Notes: generated by a model not told the origin, from the letters alone. A DNA stretch of 64,000 bases from Combretum micranthum (GCA_024138025.1 JAMXBD010001577.1:275526-339525); one strand, 5' to 3'; positions 49,640 through 62,261 are shown, numbered from the stretch's first letter. Numbers and translations: made by a program.

Positions 49640-50410
49640 TGGATGGTTAGTGTCTAAGCGGTTTACTTCATCTGCGAATTTAAAAGCAAGATGCTCAATA
49701 CAAGTGGGACACAAAACAACGCAAAACACAGCCAGTAAAACCATTCGGGGGTTGACAGAAGGGATAAGCTACTGAGTCTGAAAAATCCCAAAAATATCAA
49801 TGCAACTCCCAGTTTCTCTAATACACTTGCTGCTCTTGGATAGATAGCTCTCAATAATATTCCGTTAAATGTGCAACGGTACCAAGATAGAGTGTAACTG
49901 TAATAAATCTAGATTGAGGAAGATAATGTTTTTGGATTCATTAAGAAGCAGCCCGGTTATGGGTGGTACGAGACTCAAAATTACTTTACTTAACTCTTGA
50001 CTTTGAAATAGAGAGGTGATTGGATTCATATCATGGCGGATGGGGTTCGGTATATTGGTCTGGTGGTGCTGTGATTGGGCTTGGCCTTGCTGATTTTGGC
50101 TTTGAGGTGTGTTATGGTCATGAATAGGTGATTGTTGAAGAACTTTGAAAACATTGATAGTGGACATCAACCAGCAATAGGCTTGGCTAAGAGCAGATAC
50201 AATCTGCATAAGAAGACCAGGGCTGGACGCTGGTTTTGGTTGCCTGAGCTGGGTACCATTGCTATTGGAAGCCTATTCTCCTCGGAGTTTGATGGCATCA
50301 TTAGATAATTTGAGATGCATTTGATAGTTGAGATCAAGCTACAGTACAATTGGGTTAAAGCAGCTCTAGCATCCCACATGTCTTGTTGGTCGAGATTTTA
50401 ACCTGTATAT
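49640..50410 (-). pseudogene. Membrane-family pseudogene T2, nearly full length
   Basis: The frame starts at 50379 (MWDARAALTQLYCSLIST), shifts near 50290, and continues as MQIVSALSQAYCWLMSTINV, a Gln-rich stretch, then LFQSQELSKVILSLVPPITG. It shifts again near 49920 and ends with RAIYPRAASVLEKLGVALIF and the helix WFYWLCFALFCVPLVLSILL. Two frameshifts and an in-frame TAG in the middle break it. A tgtatatatgc motif at 50404-50413 is a possible TATA box. Family unrecognised. Confidence 0.6.
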
Positions 50411-50515
50411 ATGCTAGTAAACTTATAGCAAAGGGTAAACGAATTAGAATGTTTAGGTGCTACGAGGAGGGAGGGACACGGATATTACAATGGAGAGAAA
50501 AGGAAGTTATATAGG

Positions 50516-50955
50516 AAATGATAGAAACAACCATTTAGGAAATGAATAAATGTCATTTATGATCAAATCAATTCTCTTAATAAATAAATGATCAAATCAT
50601 TGATATTAAAATCAATTCTCTTAATAAATAAAAGATCAAATCATTGATAATCAAATCAATTCTCTTAATGATACCGTATAGGAAATGAATAAATTTCATT
50701 TATGATCAAATCAATTCTCTTAATACATAAATGATCAAATCATTGATGATAATCAAATCAATTCTCTTAATGATTCCATATAGAAATGAATAAATTTCAT
50801 TTATGATCAAATCAATAAATAAATGATCAAATCATTGATAATCAAATCATTTCTCTTAAAGATACCATATAGGAAACGAATAAATTTTATTTATGATCAA
50901 ATCAATAAATAAATGATCAAATTATTGATAATCAAATCATTTCTCTTAATGATTT
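50516..50955. repeat. Minisatellite of shrinking 143-80-bp units
   Basis: Units open with aggaaatgaataaat at 50537, 50680, 50782 and 50872, and are filled by alternating gatcaaatcattgata and aatcaaatcaattctctt words that are partly self-complementary. Related words without expansion occur at 33836-33860 and 60010-60240. Confidence 0.8.
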
Positions 50956-51135
50956 CTCTTAAGGAATGGAGGAAGGAATGAATTCTGATTTTCGTCCTTC
51001 TTGGAAAGTCATTAAATGTAAGGAATGGAGAATAAATACAAAAGTGACTCCTTGCATCAAAAAGTATAAACAGAATAAGGCAACTTGCCAATTACTGCAT
51101 ATAACAGCAGCAATTAACTTATCTATTCCAGCAGA

Positions 51136-51254
51136 ATGATGAAGTGCAACAGCACCTACATCACTAGATATTGCTAGGTCGGTACCTCGCTAGAGAAGGC
51201 ATTTAGCAGTTTCATTGTGCCTTTGCCGAGCAGCATGGATTAGTGGAGTGTCGT
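51136..51254 (-). pseudogene. Ankyrin repeat exon fragment
   Basis: The minus strand reads DDDTPLIHAARQRHNETAKC, LL, then a TAG, then RGTDLAISSDVGAVALHHSA. TPLIHAARxGHxExAKxLL is the ankyrin consensus; the second half is the start of the next repeat. A stop replaces the residue before RG, and the putative acceptor (aattag) and donor (ataagt) are only roughly conserved. No other ankyrin exon is near, so it looks like a captured fragment of an ankyrin gene. Confidence 0.65.
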
Positions 51255-53059
51255 CATCTAATTAAGTACAAATAAGAGCATAAGGGACATAAAAAGATGA
51301 TGGCATAGTTTTCCACTTGGATTCTACTATAAAAAACCCCCACGTACAGATCGTCTCATTACAAGACAAATTTTCATCATAATTATAGTTTTTCCATGAA
51401 ATTTGTAATCAATATCTTGGACAATGGACACATTATTGCAGTCATTCAAAACCCATTCTACAACCATAAAATTGTCTATAATAGGCTGACACAAAAGGAT
51501 CTTACATTGAATTAAGTGCATAATAAACCTAAGACCACTCAATCATTGGTTATACATAATATGCCTACCTAAATATTCAACACAACCAAAAACTCTATTC
51601 TCAAACAAGGAAAGGGGTAAAGTCAATAATGTAATGTTAATTTCAAGTAATTACCTCTCCATGGGAATTTTCCTCATGTTTAAGAGCTTGCCAGTCAAGG
51701 AAAGAAAAAAAAGAAAGAGAGAGACCCTACATGCATAGATTAAAAAAAAAAAGGGTAATAGATTAAAAAAAAAAGGTAAATTGCAAATCCACCACCTTAT
51801 ATTTGTTTCATGTGCACTTATCTAGTATATTTAAAATTGAGTATTTAGTCCTCCGATTTTTAAAAAAGTTGCTTCCAAGACTCTGTGTGCATAGAAAACA
51901 GCAAAAGGATTACTGACATAATAAAAAATACAAGATAAAATGGTCATATAACAATCTAAATATATCCTCAAATTCAAAGGTATGGAACTAACTGCACATG
52001 ATGCAGATGTATAGTGAAAATTAGTATTGGTCCTTCAACTTTGGGAAAGATGGAAAATAGAGAGATAAGCCATGGTCTTGCTTATATTTAAAACATAGAA
52101 AAAAATGACCCTAGTTGATTCCACACTTTCAGCGCAAATAACCAATTCAGTATATTTTGAACCTCTATTAGGACTGAAAATAGTATACTGCATCATTTTC
52201 ACATGCTCTTTAATAAAGAAACACGATATTTGTTAAAGGTGCAACTATCAATGCAATATATTGCACAATGCACATTGGATTCTTAAGTAGAAAAGGAAAA
52301 GGATCAAATGTTAAGGAACTCCTTTATGATCAGCATGAAAAGAGCGAAATCATGTGATTTTCTTAGCCTTTTTTCCCTGCTGTTAGCTGCTCTTTACTGC
52401 AGTCAAATATTTGCCCGGATCCATGTCATGCAAATGTTACATTAGATATTAAATGCTTATTCAGCATAAGTATAGCTACAGAAGCATACCATAGTTATAG
52501 AAATGGAAGTGGCTTTTCAATTATATAGAGTAAAAGTCTGATACTTTTACCTCAGGGACCCAGTCATGTTCAACCATATTAAAGCTTCCTAGACTAGATC
52601 CTATTTTAAAGGGGACTCCCCTATGATCCGTGGAGCATATGAACTTGACTGGACAACAAGAACAATGTTATCGTGCTTTTATTTTCAACTGAATAATCCA
52701 GAACATCACTAATGATGATGCCGCAATCATCTATACAATAGACATACTTGTACCTGCGATAAAGATCTCTCAAAAAAGAGAAATGCAGCTTCAAATGTGC
52801 AACAAGGAGATTCATTCTGCACTATCATTGCTGCAAAAATAGAAACATTCCCATGCTCATCTAGCTCATTATCATATAATTACATCAACATCATAAGCAG
52901 TACTGTTGATAATTAAAGATGCATACGAGCAGCTATTCTGACAGCACGTTATTTAATTTAACCAAAACGACAATGGTCAATGAAATAGAAACCAAAGGAA
53001 TAATTTGACGTAACTGATTCTGTCAGCAAGTAAAGTTACTGACGAATGAAGAAGTAACA

Positions 53060-53180
53060 CAAACCTGCGGGATATTCCATTGATAATGATTCCACGTTGA
53101 CGTTAACATTCAAGAAACCATAAGATTTTATTGGTGTTAAATCATTTGCAAGATATCTGCAGAGAAATTGAGCTCATTCA
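53060..53180 (-). pseudogene. PHYLLO: PHYLLO MenF-type exon (C2b)
   Basis: Codons give YLANDLTPIKSYGFLNVNVN, then VESLSMEYPAG, followed by a GTTTGT donor. Nearly identical to the C1 exon at 23.6 kb. No other PHYLLO exon is recognisable between 51.7 and 53.0 kb. Confidence 0.7.
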
Positions 53181-53316
53181 GTTTCCTGACAAACACATAG
53201 ATGTCATATATATTGATATCTCATTATAGATTTGGAATTAAGGACCAAACCCAAGATTTGAACCTAAAATCCAAGAAAAATCCAAATACATGGTACTCAT
53301 TTGTAATTTTCAATAC

Positions 53317-53343
53317 CACACACACACACACGCGCGCGCGCGT
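53317..53343. repeat. CA/CG microsatellite
   Basis: A CA run passes directly into CG units, then CGTACACA. The paralogue at 23.8 kb is pure CA. Confidence 0.95.
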
Positions 53344-53509
53344 ACACAGAGAACAGCTCATGATTATATTAAAAACCCTAACCCTTAGCTTATTCTAAAA
53401 TCTTTATATAGAAGATTGGTTCAAAACTAGTGACGGATTCAATACAAACTGCATCTACATACAAAAATTTCATTTCAAAAGATAAATTCCAAACAGGGGA
53501 CAAACATCA

Positions 53510-53769
53510 ATGATCAGACCGGTGGATCTAGGTTGTTTAAACTACAGATTTAAAGGGAAGACATGATTGTGATTCACATCATTATCAGATGATTCATGAG
53601 TATGGTCGGAATAGTGGTCGTGATGTGATTGAGCTTGCTGATCTAGCTCCAGGCCTGTTATGGTCATAGATGGGTGATAAATTGTGGATGCTGAGTTCTA
53701 TATTGCTACTGGAAGCATGCTCCTTTAGCCATGAACAATTCCGAACTCAAGCATCCACAACTATCACCC
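53510..53769 (-). pseudogene. Membrane-family remnant T2b with hairpin
   Basis: Same internally deleted structure as T1 at 24.0 kb, with the inverted repeat at 53672-53705 and 53736-53769. The tail is slightly shorter. Confidence 0.5.
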
Positions 53770-54904
53770 AATGATCACCGTAACAAGGCATAAGTCAGTT
53801 TGAGAATGATGATCCACTGTTATTATGGTGATGAATAGATATGTGAGAGAGAGGGGAAAAGGGGGAGAGAGAGAGAGAGTACTACTTTGATTTAGTTGGT
53901 TTTAAATTGTTTAAAACTAGATCGAGAATACTATTGGCTTATTAAATTGTTTAAAGGACATTGTTTGAATAGCTTAAAATATTATTAAAAAAAATTCTCA
54001 TTATAACAGGAAATCCAACCTAGTACTTTCAAGTACGGGGAATATCGTTAAACTCCAAGGCACACTGTTTGAATAGCTCAAAATATTATTAAACATATAT
54101 TAAAGAAGAAATCATCAGAGGTTTATTGGATTCTAACCAGTTATGAAATTGATGAAACCGGACCCAGCGAGTCTATCTAGTCGCCATACCTCGGTTTCTG
54201 TTCCAAAGTAACTGGAATTGTGAAACTAAAAAATCAATTAAGTAAGAAAAAATTGTAAAACAAATTTTTAATTTAAAATAATATTAGATTTAATAATAAT
54301 TATTTATAACTCATTAATTAAATTTTTTTTTATTGTTGTATGTTTTTAGTTGTCATGTTAACAATGTAAAATTATAAAATATTTAATGATTTCATGTAAA
54401 AATAGTTTGAATGTTTGTTTTTAAATTACAGCCATCTTATAATTTTTTTCTTTCTTTTGCTTTTATTAAATAAAAAGATTCGATACAGCTTAGACTTGGG
54501 GCGTTTAGAACTTCAGTCTTTGTGTGACCCAGTCACAATCCAGAAGCTGCAGGCTGTCCCGATGACCATTTCCAACCATTGACATGCACTTGCTCCTAGC
54601 TATATAAATGGAACTATTAAACTTTGATGAGAATCCCATTTGAAGAAAAATTTCCTTCATCATATAATTAAGTTCTAAGAAAACAACAGGGAAAAGGAAA
54701 AAAATTTAAAAACAGTTCCACGATTAAAGCAGTTGAGAAGAAATTTTAGCGTTTAACTATTTCATATCATTAAGACGCGATTTTGACCTGTAAATTTTAG
54801 GGTGACAATTGTTATAAAAACAAACAATAAAAAATATAAACCAATAATAGTTAAAAAAAAAAGGGAATTAAAGAACAATTGAAACTGATAATTAACCACG
54901 TCTA

Positions 54905-55714
54905 TGTTAGGAAATATCCCTATAAACCTGAAAGTAATAACATATTATTTTTCCTCTTACCTATAGTGATTACAATCAATCAAACAACAAATAAACAAGA
55001 ACAGAATAAAATAAATAACACCAGGATTTATGTGAAAAACCTCAATTTTAGAAAAAACCATGGGACCAACAGCGCCTAAATCTTCCATTATCAAATAATG
55101 AGATTATATAGACTTTCTTCACTAGGTAACACTAGTGGATCACTCAATCATCATCACAAATCGGTGGATTACAATAGGAATAGGCCTCTCTCTCTCTAGA
55201 ATCTCTTTCTAGGTTTTAGGATAGCCTCCACTTCTCATACAGACCTTAGAACAAATAAGAAGAATGTATATATGAAAAAACAAGGGAAAAATCGCAGCAA
55301 CATAAGCTGGTACACTTTAAAAGAAGGCTGGTAGTGTTGAGAACTATGTTCGAACTTCGGCATTCTTACATCGGTGGGTACGCAGGTGACCTTGGCCGCT
55401 ACACCGACAGCGTACCCCCCTAGGCTGGTAGCGTTGAAGCTAGCCTAGACAGATCTGAGCTCTTGGAAAATTTTGTTCGATTTCAATGCTGACTAATATT
55501 GTGAAGTAGACCGGCGGTGTATGGTTATCTCCAGTTAGTGTACAGCAAATTCAACTCCTTTGTTTACAAAAAAATCTCCTTATTCCAAGTCAACTTCCAA
55601 GTATATGCCATATACTTAAGGTATCCTTAATTTCAATGTCTACTAAATATATACAACAAATATTTAAGATCTTCTTGATTATAGACCCATATAAGTTGAA
55701 TCTATAATCCAACA
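54905..55714 (-). repeat. 3' LTR of copia element 2
   Basis: 810 bases with TG and CA ends. The second LTR is not in the window. Confidence 0.7.
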
Positions 55715-56692
55715 AACTCTCTCCAACTCATATGGGGGGTTCCATCACACCTATTATCTTCCTGTAACACCTTTCGTTTGACTGAACCATTTCACAATCA
55801 ATTTTTACCTTATACCTTGATTGTGAGCTCTTTTTATCAGTCTCCAATCTGTATACCTTTTTGTGCTTCAGTAGTCTCTTACCCCTTAGGCAGTTTCACT
55901 AAGTCATACATGTGATTCTCATGTAATGATTTTATCTCGTCTTGCATGGTTTCTTGATAACACTCTGCTTCTCCTTTGTTAGTCAGCATCACATGCTCAT
56001 GTGGACTGTATCTCACTGATAATCTTCTATCTCTTGAAGATCTCCTCAACTTAATCTGCTGATGAGGCTCATAGGGCTCTTCAACTGAATCTTCTACATT
56101 ACCTCGATCATTATTAGAATCTTTAAGGAAGGCAATGGGTGTACATTAACTGGGATCTCATTTGAGGATTTTGACTTCTTAGACTTTTCTATATCTTCAA
56201 TGGTTTGGTCTTCAATAAAGACTACATCCCTGCTCCTGACAACCTTCTTGTTAGTTGGATCCAACAACCTGTAGCCATACCCATCGTATGCGTAACCCAA
56301 AAAATTACATTCCTTTGATTTCACATCAAGTTCCCTTCTATTATCCTTAGGAATATGCACAATTGTACTGCAACCAAACACGTGTAAGTGTTCATAGGAA
56401 ATACCTTTACCTATCAAGACTATCTTTGGGATATCTCCATCTAGTGCATAAGAGAGGGATAGATTTATCAAATCAGTCGCTGTCCTCACAGCTTCACCCC
56501 AAAAGGATTTAGGCAGCTTAGCATGAGATAACATACACTTTACTCACTCTATGATAGTGCGACTCATCCTCTCTATGATGTTGTTCTGTTGTGGGGTCTT
56601 TGGATATGTCTTTTCTAGTTTAATCCCATGTTCCTTACAGTATTCCTCAAAAGGTCCTCTATACTCACCACCATCGATGATGTTGTTGTAAG
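54905..56692 (-). mobile_element. Ty1/copia element 2, truncated (integrase, RT start, 3' LTR)
   Basis: The plus-strand ends TGTTAGGAAA (54905) and ATCCAACA (55714) mark the 3' LTR of a minus-strand element. A purine-rich tract lies inside it when read on the minus strand (gagttggagagagt). Above this is the first part of reverse transcriptase (QDEIKSLHENHMYDLVKLPK), which breaks off after about 40 codons, then integrase (56732-56094). Gag, protease, the integrase N-terminus and the 5' LTR are absent, cut at about 56692. The C1 paralogue at 26140 shows the empty site (cgtctaatgtt). Confidence 0.8.
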
Positions 56693-56732
56693 AAAATATC
56701 ATAAATAAAGAGAAAAGAAAATACTTTGACAA
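56094..56732 (-). pseudogene. Copia integrase, C-terminal part (element 2)
   Basis: Upper part: GGEYRGPFEEYCKEHGIKLE, then PQQNNIIERMSRTIIE, with the third catalytic Glu present. Lower part: MLSHAKLPKSFWGEAVRTA, FGCSTIVHIPKD, NFLGYAYDGYGYRLLDP, VVRSRDVVFIEDQTIEDIE. A stop lies between the two parts. The second catalytic Asp expected before NGGEY falls at the truncation point and reads Ile. Confidence 0.85.
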
Positions 56733-58094
56733 ACAAAGGAGAATTATCCTTATTTTGGCGAGGCGATCTTCACAACTATGGTAGGGTTCCTAATTAATGT
56801 ATGATCAAATAGGATTCTAAAATGAGTTTGATATAAGTAGAATTTTAATTAGATTTCTTATATGAGTGATTCTTGAATAGATATGAATATCTGATATATC
56901 TTTTGAAATGACTTCTCAAATTCTGTTTGGATTTCCTATAAAAGATACTAGGATAGGCATCATAAACAACTAAAACTTAAACAAGACTAAATAATTGATG
57001 AATGTTGGTTGTGTGCATGCAGTTGACTTTGATCCAAGGAGTGACAACCTTGTCCGACGTGAGCATGGTAGTTCAGGCGCTTAGGTCACCCCTGTCATGA
57101 TGCAATGACTTTCATAAGTGGCTCAGTGGATGACCGATGGAGCAAGCGGTATCGGTATAACATCTACTTAGGCTCGGGATAAAGCAATATGTTTTAGTTC
57201 ATGTTTGTATGACCAATTGAACTAACTGATGTTATGGACTGGGATGAGTAGAGTTATGTAAAGGCTGTAAACCCTAGATACGACTTTTTTCTTATAACGT
57301 CATGTAGGAGATATAGGTATTAGGCTACCTATATCAACTTCCTGAGCTGTTACTTAGGACCCCTACATTCCTAGATGCTTGCTTTGGAGCGTGAGTGCTT
57401 GCAGTGTTGTTTGATTTACTTTAATTTAAAGATAATAAAATTGTTGTTGCTGCATTGCATTTGGTTAAACTCGTATGCCATATTGCGTGTGACTATATTA
57501 CTATGTACTGGGCTTCAGCTCATTGCTATTGTTGTTATTTTGCTAGGTGTTGTAATGATGATGATGAGCTGATGAAGATGATTGGTGGTGATGATGATGT
57601 TGTTGCTGATGATAATGTTGGTGATGTTGATAATGAGGTTTGACTCGGGTTTTGAGGTGATCTTGAAGGTTCGAGAGGAGAAGAGAAATGAGTTAGGACC
57701 GTGGATGTATTTTATTATGTTTATGTTTTATTTTAAGGAGCTAGATTTATCTCTTGACTTTGTATTTTCTTTTAAAAGGGTCTGGTGGTGCCTATATGTT
57801 TGTAAATGTTGATCTACTCATGAGAATAGATTATAAAATGTTTTTATAAAATTCTGTTTCTTAGAAAGTTGGTCTGCTTTGGTGGGAGTAGAGATCTTTT
57901 TTATGTTTTATAAAGTTTGATTTTTCTATAATTAAATCCAGTTGTTTTACAAATCTAAACAAACGATTTCATTAATTAAAATTGGTTGGAAATATTCAAC
58001 ACAAACAATTTTTTTTTTTAAAGAAGTCTGAGCGTGTAATGCATGAAATATTATACATGGTAATGATTGCCTTAATTAAAGTTAGAGCGTTACA
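56700..58094 (+). mobile_element. Gypsy-type LTR 3' fragment (probable)
   Basis: The end gttagagcgttaca and the order gggcttcagctcattgct, then a gatgatgatgag stretch near 57556, resemble the 3' half of plant gypsy LTRs. There is no coding sequence. Left boundary is unclear, as it abuts the truncated copia element. Confidence 0.4.
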
Positions 58095-58760
58095 ATGACA
58101 TTAAGAAAAATCAATTATTGAGATGGAAACCCAATAGTCAAACTCTTGAGCTCCTTATCAATATTTAATTATCTATTTTATAAGTGCCCAAATCTTTATC
58201 ATTTCGGTGGAATACTTTGCATTAAGAATTTAATTTGACTATTTTTTTCCCCTCTATTTCTAACATAATGTTCGGGACGAAGGAAAGAAATGTGGAAAAA
58301 CAAATAAGAAGAAAAAAGAATTAGGAAGGAAAATATTTATTTGATTAGAAAGAAATGGTAGTTAAAAAGAAGTTAATTGAGTATTTTATATAACTTGCTA
58401 AAATATGAAAAGTTTTTTAAAATTTTAAGATGTCTTTTGTGGTTATTTGTGTAATTGCAAATAATCTTTTTCCAAATTCTCTCCTACATATTGATAGTGT
58501 TGGTGGTGATGTTTTTTATGGTCCCAAGTTCTATACTTTTTAAAATAAGTGGAGCAAAATTTTTTCCACGTCACTATCCTTCTTCACCTTTCTATCCATC
58601 AAACCAAACAAAGACAAGTTTTTTTCACCCCTTCGAATACCCAAAAAGTGTGAAAATTTTTTTAATAAATAATATATACTATATATATGTACATGTAATG
58701 CGTATCTACTCTTCATATATATATATATAATGGCCAAACAAGACAATGCTTTTATATATA
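58095..58760. other. Non-coding stretch
   Basis: AT-rich, with short TA runs near 58677-58730. No gene. Confidence 0.4.
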
Positions 58761-58762
58761 AA

Positions 58763-59960
58763 CTAACCATTGTCTAAAGGATTACACCAAGGACCATACT
58801 TGCCAAAAACATCATAGTCAAACAACCTCAGGAGCTGGGATGGGGTGGGAATCCACCTATCATAAGGATGCATCCCTTTCCTTACATAAGAAGCTACCCC
58901 ATCTGTAACTTTGTTTGCATCCCTATATATACGAAGAAAAGAAATATTTACATCAACAAAGGAGTCAGCTAAGGCTTTAGCTCTTTTAAAAAACAAAAAG
59001 GAGCTCCACTGTAGATTCTTTGAGTCATCATTGAAAGCTTTGACTATCTGGACACAATCTGATTCGATTTAGACAAAATTCTAGCCCCTTTTCTTTAATC
59101 ATTCAAAGGCCAAGATGGCAGGCTAACAATTCGCTTGCTTCTGCTGATGGAGTCAAATATTGTTTTGATGCTCCCCACAACAACTTGCCCGACCAATCTC
59201 TCGCTACCGCTGCAATGCCACACACCTGATGTGCATTGGTCCAAGAAGCATCCACATTAATTATTACTAAAGACTCGCTGCCACAAACGCGTGTGACCTG
59301 GTTCCATCTTCAACTTGAGTTTGTGTTTCTACTGCTGGAGGGACTAACCACTTGAGGAAGGCAAGAAGGGCCTGGTAATATCTCCTCCTGCAAACTAGTC
59401 CAAGATTAGGTCAAGTCTCTATTACCATTGTGCAAAAGAGTGCTTGCTTGAGGTGTCTCTTTATCTGGATTAGATCTCCCCAAAAAGGACTTTTCCTTGA
59501 GTTCGGAAATGGATGAATTGTCGAAAGAGGATTTCTCATTTAGCCAAACTTGAACCCGCATCGCAGTTGAACAAGGATTTGAGCATCGGTTGTTGTTGAG
59601 AGCCTCACACCTCTCTTCCAAATAGCCCATGACACTTCTGTTAACCTCGACATCGGCAAAAGGTTCTCCCTCTTCAATAGGACATTCTCCCATGACATGC
59701 TAGAGAACCAATCTATAAAAGTAGTAACTTGTCTGCGATCATACTTAATCCCCACTACATCAAACCAAACACATAAAGTCCAATCACAGCAAACAAGAGC
59801 GTGCTTAGATGTTTCGACCGCTCCACAGAAAGCACAAAGATGTAGAGGGCATACCTTGATGAAACAGATTCTGCATTACCGGGATTGAGTTTGTGACTAC
59901 TCTCCATATGAATTGCCGGATTTTTGGCAATGTCTTAATAGACCAGAATGTCATATGAAA
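58763..59960 (-). mobile_element. L1-type LINE ORF2 3' remnant (zf-RVT and RNase H)
   Basis: From high to low coordinates: TLPKIRQFIWRVVTNSIPVM (about 59930), a Cys/His-rich stretch ending in ALVCC-type residues and CVWF (zf-RVT domain), IKYDRRQVTTFIDWFSSMSW (59755 down), a linker, then RNase H with DCVQIVKAFNDDS (about 59040), VNISFLRIYRDANKVTDGVA (about 58900). RVT_3-type RNase H tails of plant LINEs have this order. The reverse transcriptase is missing, and frameshifts separate the parts. Confidence 0.75.
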
Positions 59961-59989
59961 ATATAATTGAGGAGAGGAACTGACATGAA

Positions 59990-60245
59990 TATTGTTGTAT
60001 GTGAACGAAGATCTCTTTCATTAAATAATGATCAAATCAATTCTCTCAGTAAATAATGATCAAATCTTATACAAATCATTTCATTCTAATTTTTATCCTT
60101 CTTGGGAAGTTTATGAGATGTAAGGAATGGATGAAGGAATGTCACATGAAAATATAGTTGGTGAGAGGAATTGACAACTAAAGATCCTTTTCATTGAATA
60201 ACGATCAAATCAATTCTCTTACTAAATAATGATCAAATCAAGGTA
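59990..60245. repeat. Dispersed AT-rich repeat D
   Basis: gatctctttcattaaataatgatcaaatcaa occurs here, at 33825-33870 and in expanded form at 50.5 kb. The segment ccttcttgggaag follows in both unexpanded copies. No coding sequence. Confidence 0.65.
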
Positions 60246-60364
60246 ATATGCTTTCGTAAAAAAAAAAAAAAAATCATTTATTGCTAAGCATTAAACAAAA
60301 CGATCATAGAAAAATGACATCGATCGAAATATTGATCGAGTAATATGGTTACATATAAAACATT

Positions 60365-60965
60365 TGTTACTAAGCACTAACCAAATCGAACATGGAAGAA
60401 AATATCATTTACCAAGCAAATATTAAAATGATGAAACTTAAACTATATAGAAGTAAACTCTTTCTAGGAACATTTTCGCAAAATTGAATTAGCCAGGAAA
60501 AAAAAAAGGTTTTTAGAATCCATGACTTTCCATCAAACAGAAACTTACCTTTTTTATTTTTTTAATTCCCGATTCGTTCCAATAACATAATCATAAATCT
60601 TAGCAGTGAATTTTTTCAATAGCACAATAAAAAGAAAAAAAAAAACCTTTGGTTACTAGCATCGGCAAACATAATAAAACCTTCACGCAAATCTTTAAAT
60701 CATATCATTCACTAGCAATAAATACACGTGTACAAATACTAATATATGAAAAAAAAAAAGCTATGATTATAAGTAAATAAATATGAAATTACTAATGAAG
60801 ATAAGAATAAAAAAGAATAATAGTTTCTCTGTCGTTCGATATAACACACCCACTATATTCTTTTCAAAGCAGCCATCATTCCAAGGAATAACCTTCAATG
60901 AAGTAGTTACATGGTTATTATAACTAACAAGTTAAGCAATATCTTTGAATCATTGGTAGGCACAG
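60365..60965. repeat. Duplicated block B, copy 2
   Basis: Partner of 10370-10950. An A block (A3) follows about 2 kb further on. Confidence 0.7.
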
Positions 60966-61890
60966 TTCCGTTAACCAAACTAAAGTAATCGGTTTTTCAA
61001 TTTCTTAATTCGAAAGTGATCCATTATTAATACTTAATAGTCTTAATAGCAACATTTTATTTTTTTGTTAATTTTTCATGTTTTCAGTTCTAATCATTTG
61101 ACATGATGTTTAACTAAAAATTGTGGTTAACCATTTTTTGTTATAACCATAAAAAATTAGAGCCTTTTGATTTATTATTGCATTAAAAATTTATTGCAAA
61201 TCAACAAATCAAATAAAAATAAAACCAATAAATCAAGAATATAAATCAATACTAGCTAGTAAAAAACTTAAAATTCAATACCAATATTATACAAACTAAA
61301 ACTTCATGTTTTCTTTATATACCAAATTATAACACAACAACAAGTTATTGAATACTTTCTTGGATATAAACATTTCAATTAATACATGCCCCTATAGACA
61401 TCCCACTTTTTCCACTTATTTTGGAAATTACAACATGTTGAAGAAAGCTATTGACAATGATTGGTTTGGGCAAAATTTCCAAATATGATATAGTAATGAA
61501 AAATCTAAATTGCATATACGATTTGGAAAAATACGAGTCTCTCAGGCCAAAAAAAAAAAAAAAAGGAACATTTCAAACTTGGTATGGTTTATCCAATTTT
61601 AAAATTTCATAAATTAGACAATTTTACAATAGCAGGAGCTCCAAATAGAATCATAATTGAGATTAAATTGTCTAATTTATGGTCATCTGAAGTACTAGGA
61701 TAACATAGACCCTCAAAATTATTTTTATTCTTGAGGCAAAAAAAAAAAAAAAAGATTCAAGCTAAAACAAATAACGAGATTCGTAAAATTGGATTATTTT
61801 TAATAATTGATTGCATTTGTGATTTTAGGAAAAATCGTTTTGGCAGGGCTTGTACTAATTATTGCTAAAGTAGTTTTAATTTATTTGTTT
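60966..61890. other. Non-coding stretch
   Basis: Contains the dispersed repeat at 61565-61635 (see 33895) and A-runs at 61547-61563 and 61738-61754. No gene. Confidence 0.4.
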
Positions 61891-61892
61891 GC

Positions 61893-62010
61893 CACATGTA
61901 GATCTTGGCTTAGTTGGAAGGCTTGTAAGCTTTTGATCATAATGTCCCTGGTTCAAGATTATTTAATAATTTAATAATAACACAAGTCAATATTTTATTG
62001 ATCATAAAAA
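61893..62010 (+). mobile_element. tRNA-derived SINE-like sequence
   Basis: A tggcttagttgg A-box (about 61906) and a ggttcaagatt B-box (about 61950) are spaced 33 bases apart, as in RNA polymerase III promoters of tRNAs and plant SINEs. The cloverleaf stems do not form, so it is not a tRNA. The 3' end is AT-rich and ill defined. Confidence 0.4.
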
Positions 62011-62261
62011 AAATTTTACAATTTTTTCAATTTTCTCTTTTTCAAGAAGTAATTTGCAATATTTTTATCTATTTAAATTTATTTAATAATATTCTTTATT
62101 AAATTATATTTAATTAAAAGTTGATGCACATAATTAATCTTTTGGTCAAAGTTTAGGTACGAAATATGACATTTACTTTATAATTTATGACAAATTATTA
62201 TAACAATGAATAAATTATTTATAAATAATGGCAGGTGCGGGAAAAAAATTGTTATTAGTGG

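Larger units (their letters stand above)
51715..54904. repeat. Duplicated block C, copy 2
   Basis: Aligns with 22240-26150. It lacks the MITE at 24453 and the foldback at 25315. Its right end is set by a copia insertion at 54905. Confidence 0.85.

Noticed and set aside
50516..50955. CRISPR-like array
   Set aside because: Units are of unequal length without unique spacers, and the DNA is clearly plant nuclear. It is a minisatellite.
57375..57812. Overlapping plus-strand frames rich in Met/Asp or Leu/Val
   Set aside because: Produced by the gatgatgatg repeat inside an LTR-like region. No conserved protein is visible.
61893..61965. tRNA gene
   Set aside because: A- and B-box matches exist, but the acceptor and anticodon stems do not pair.
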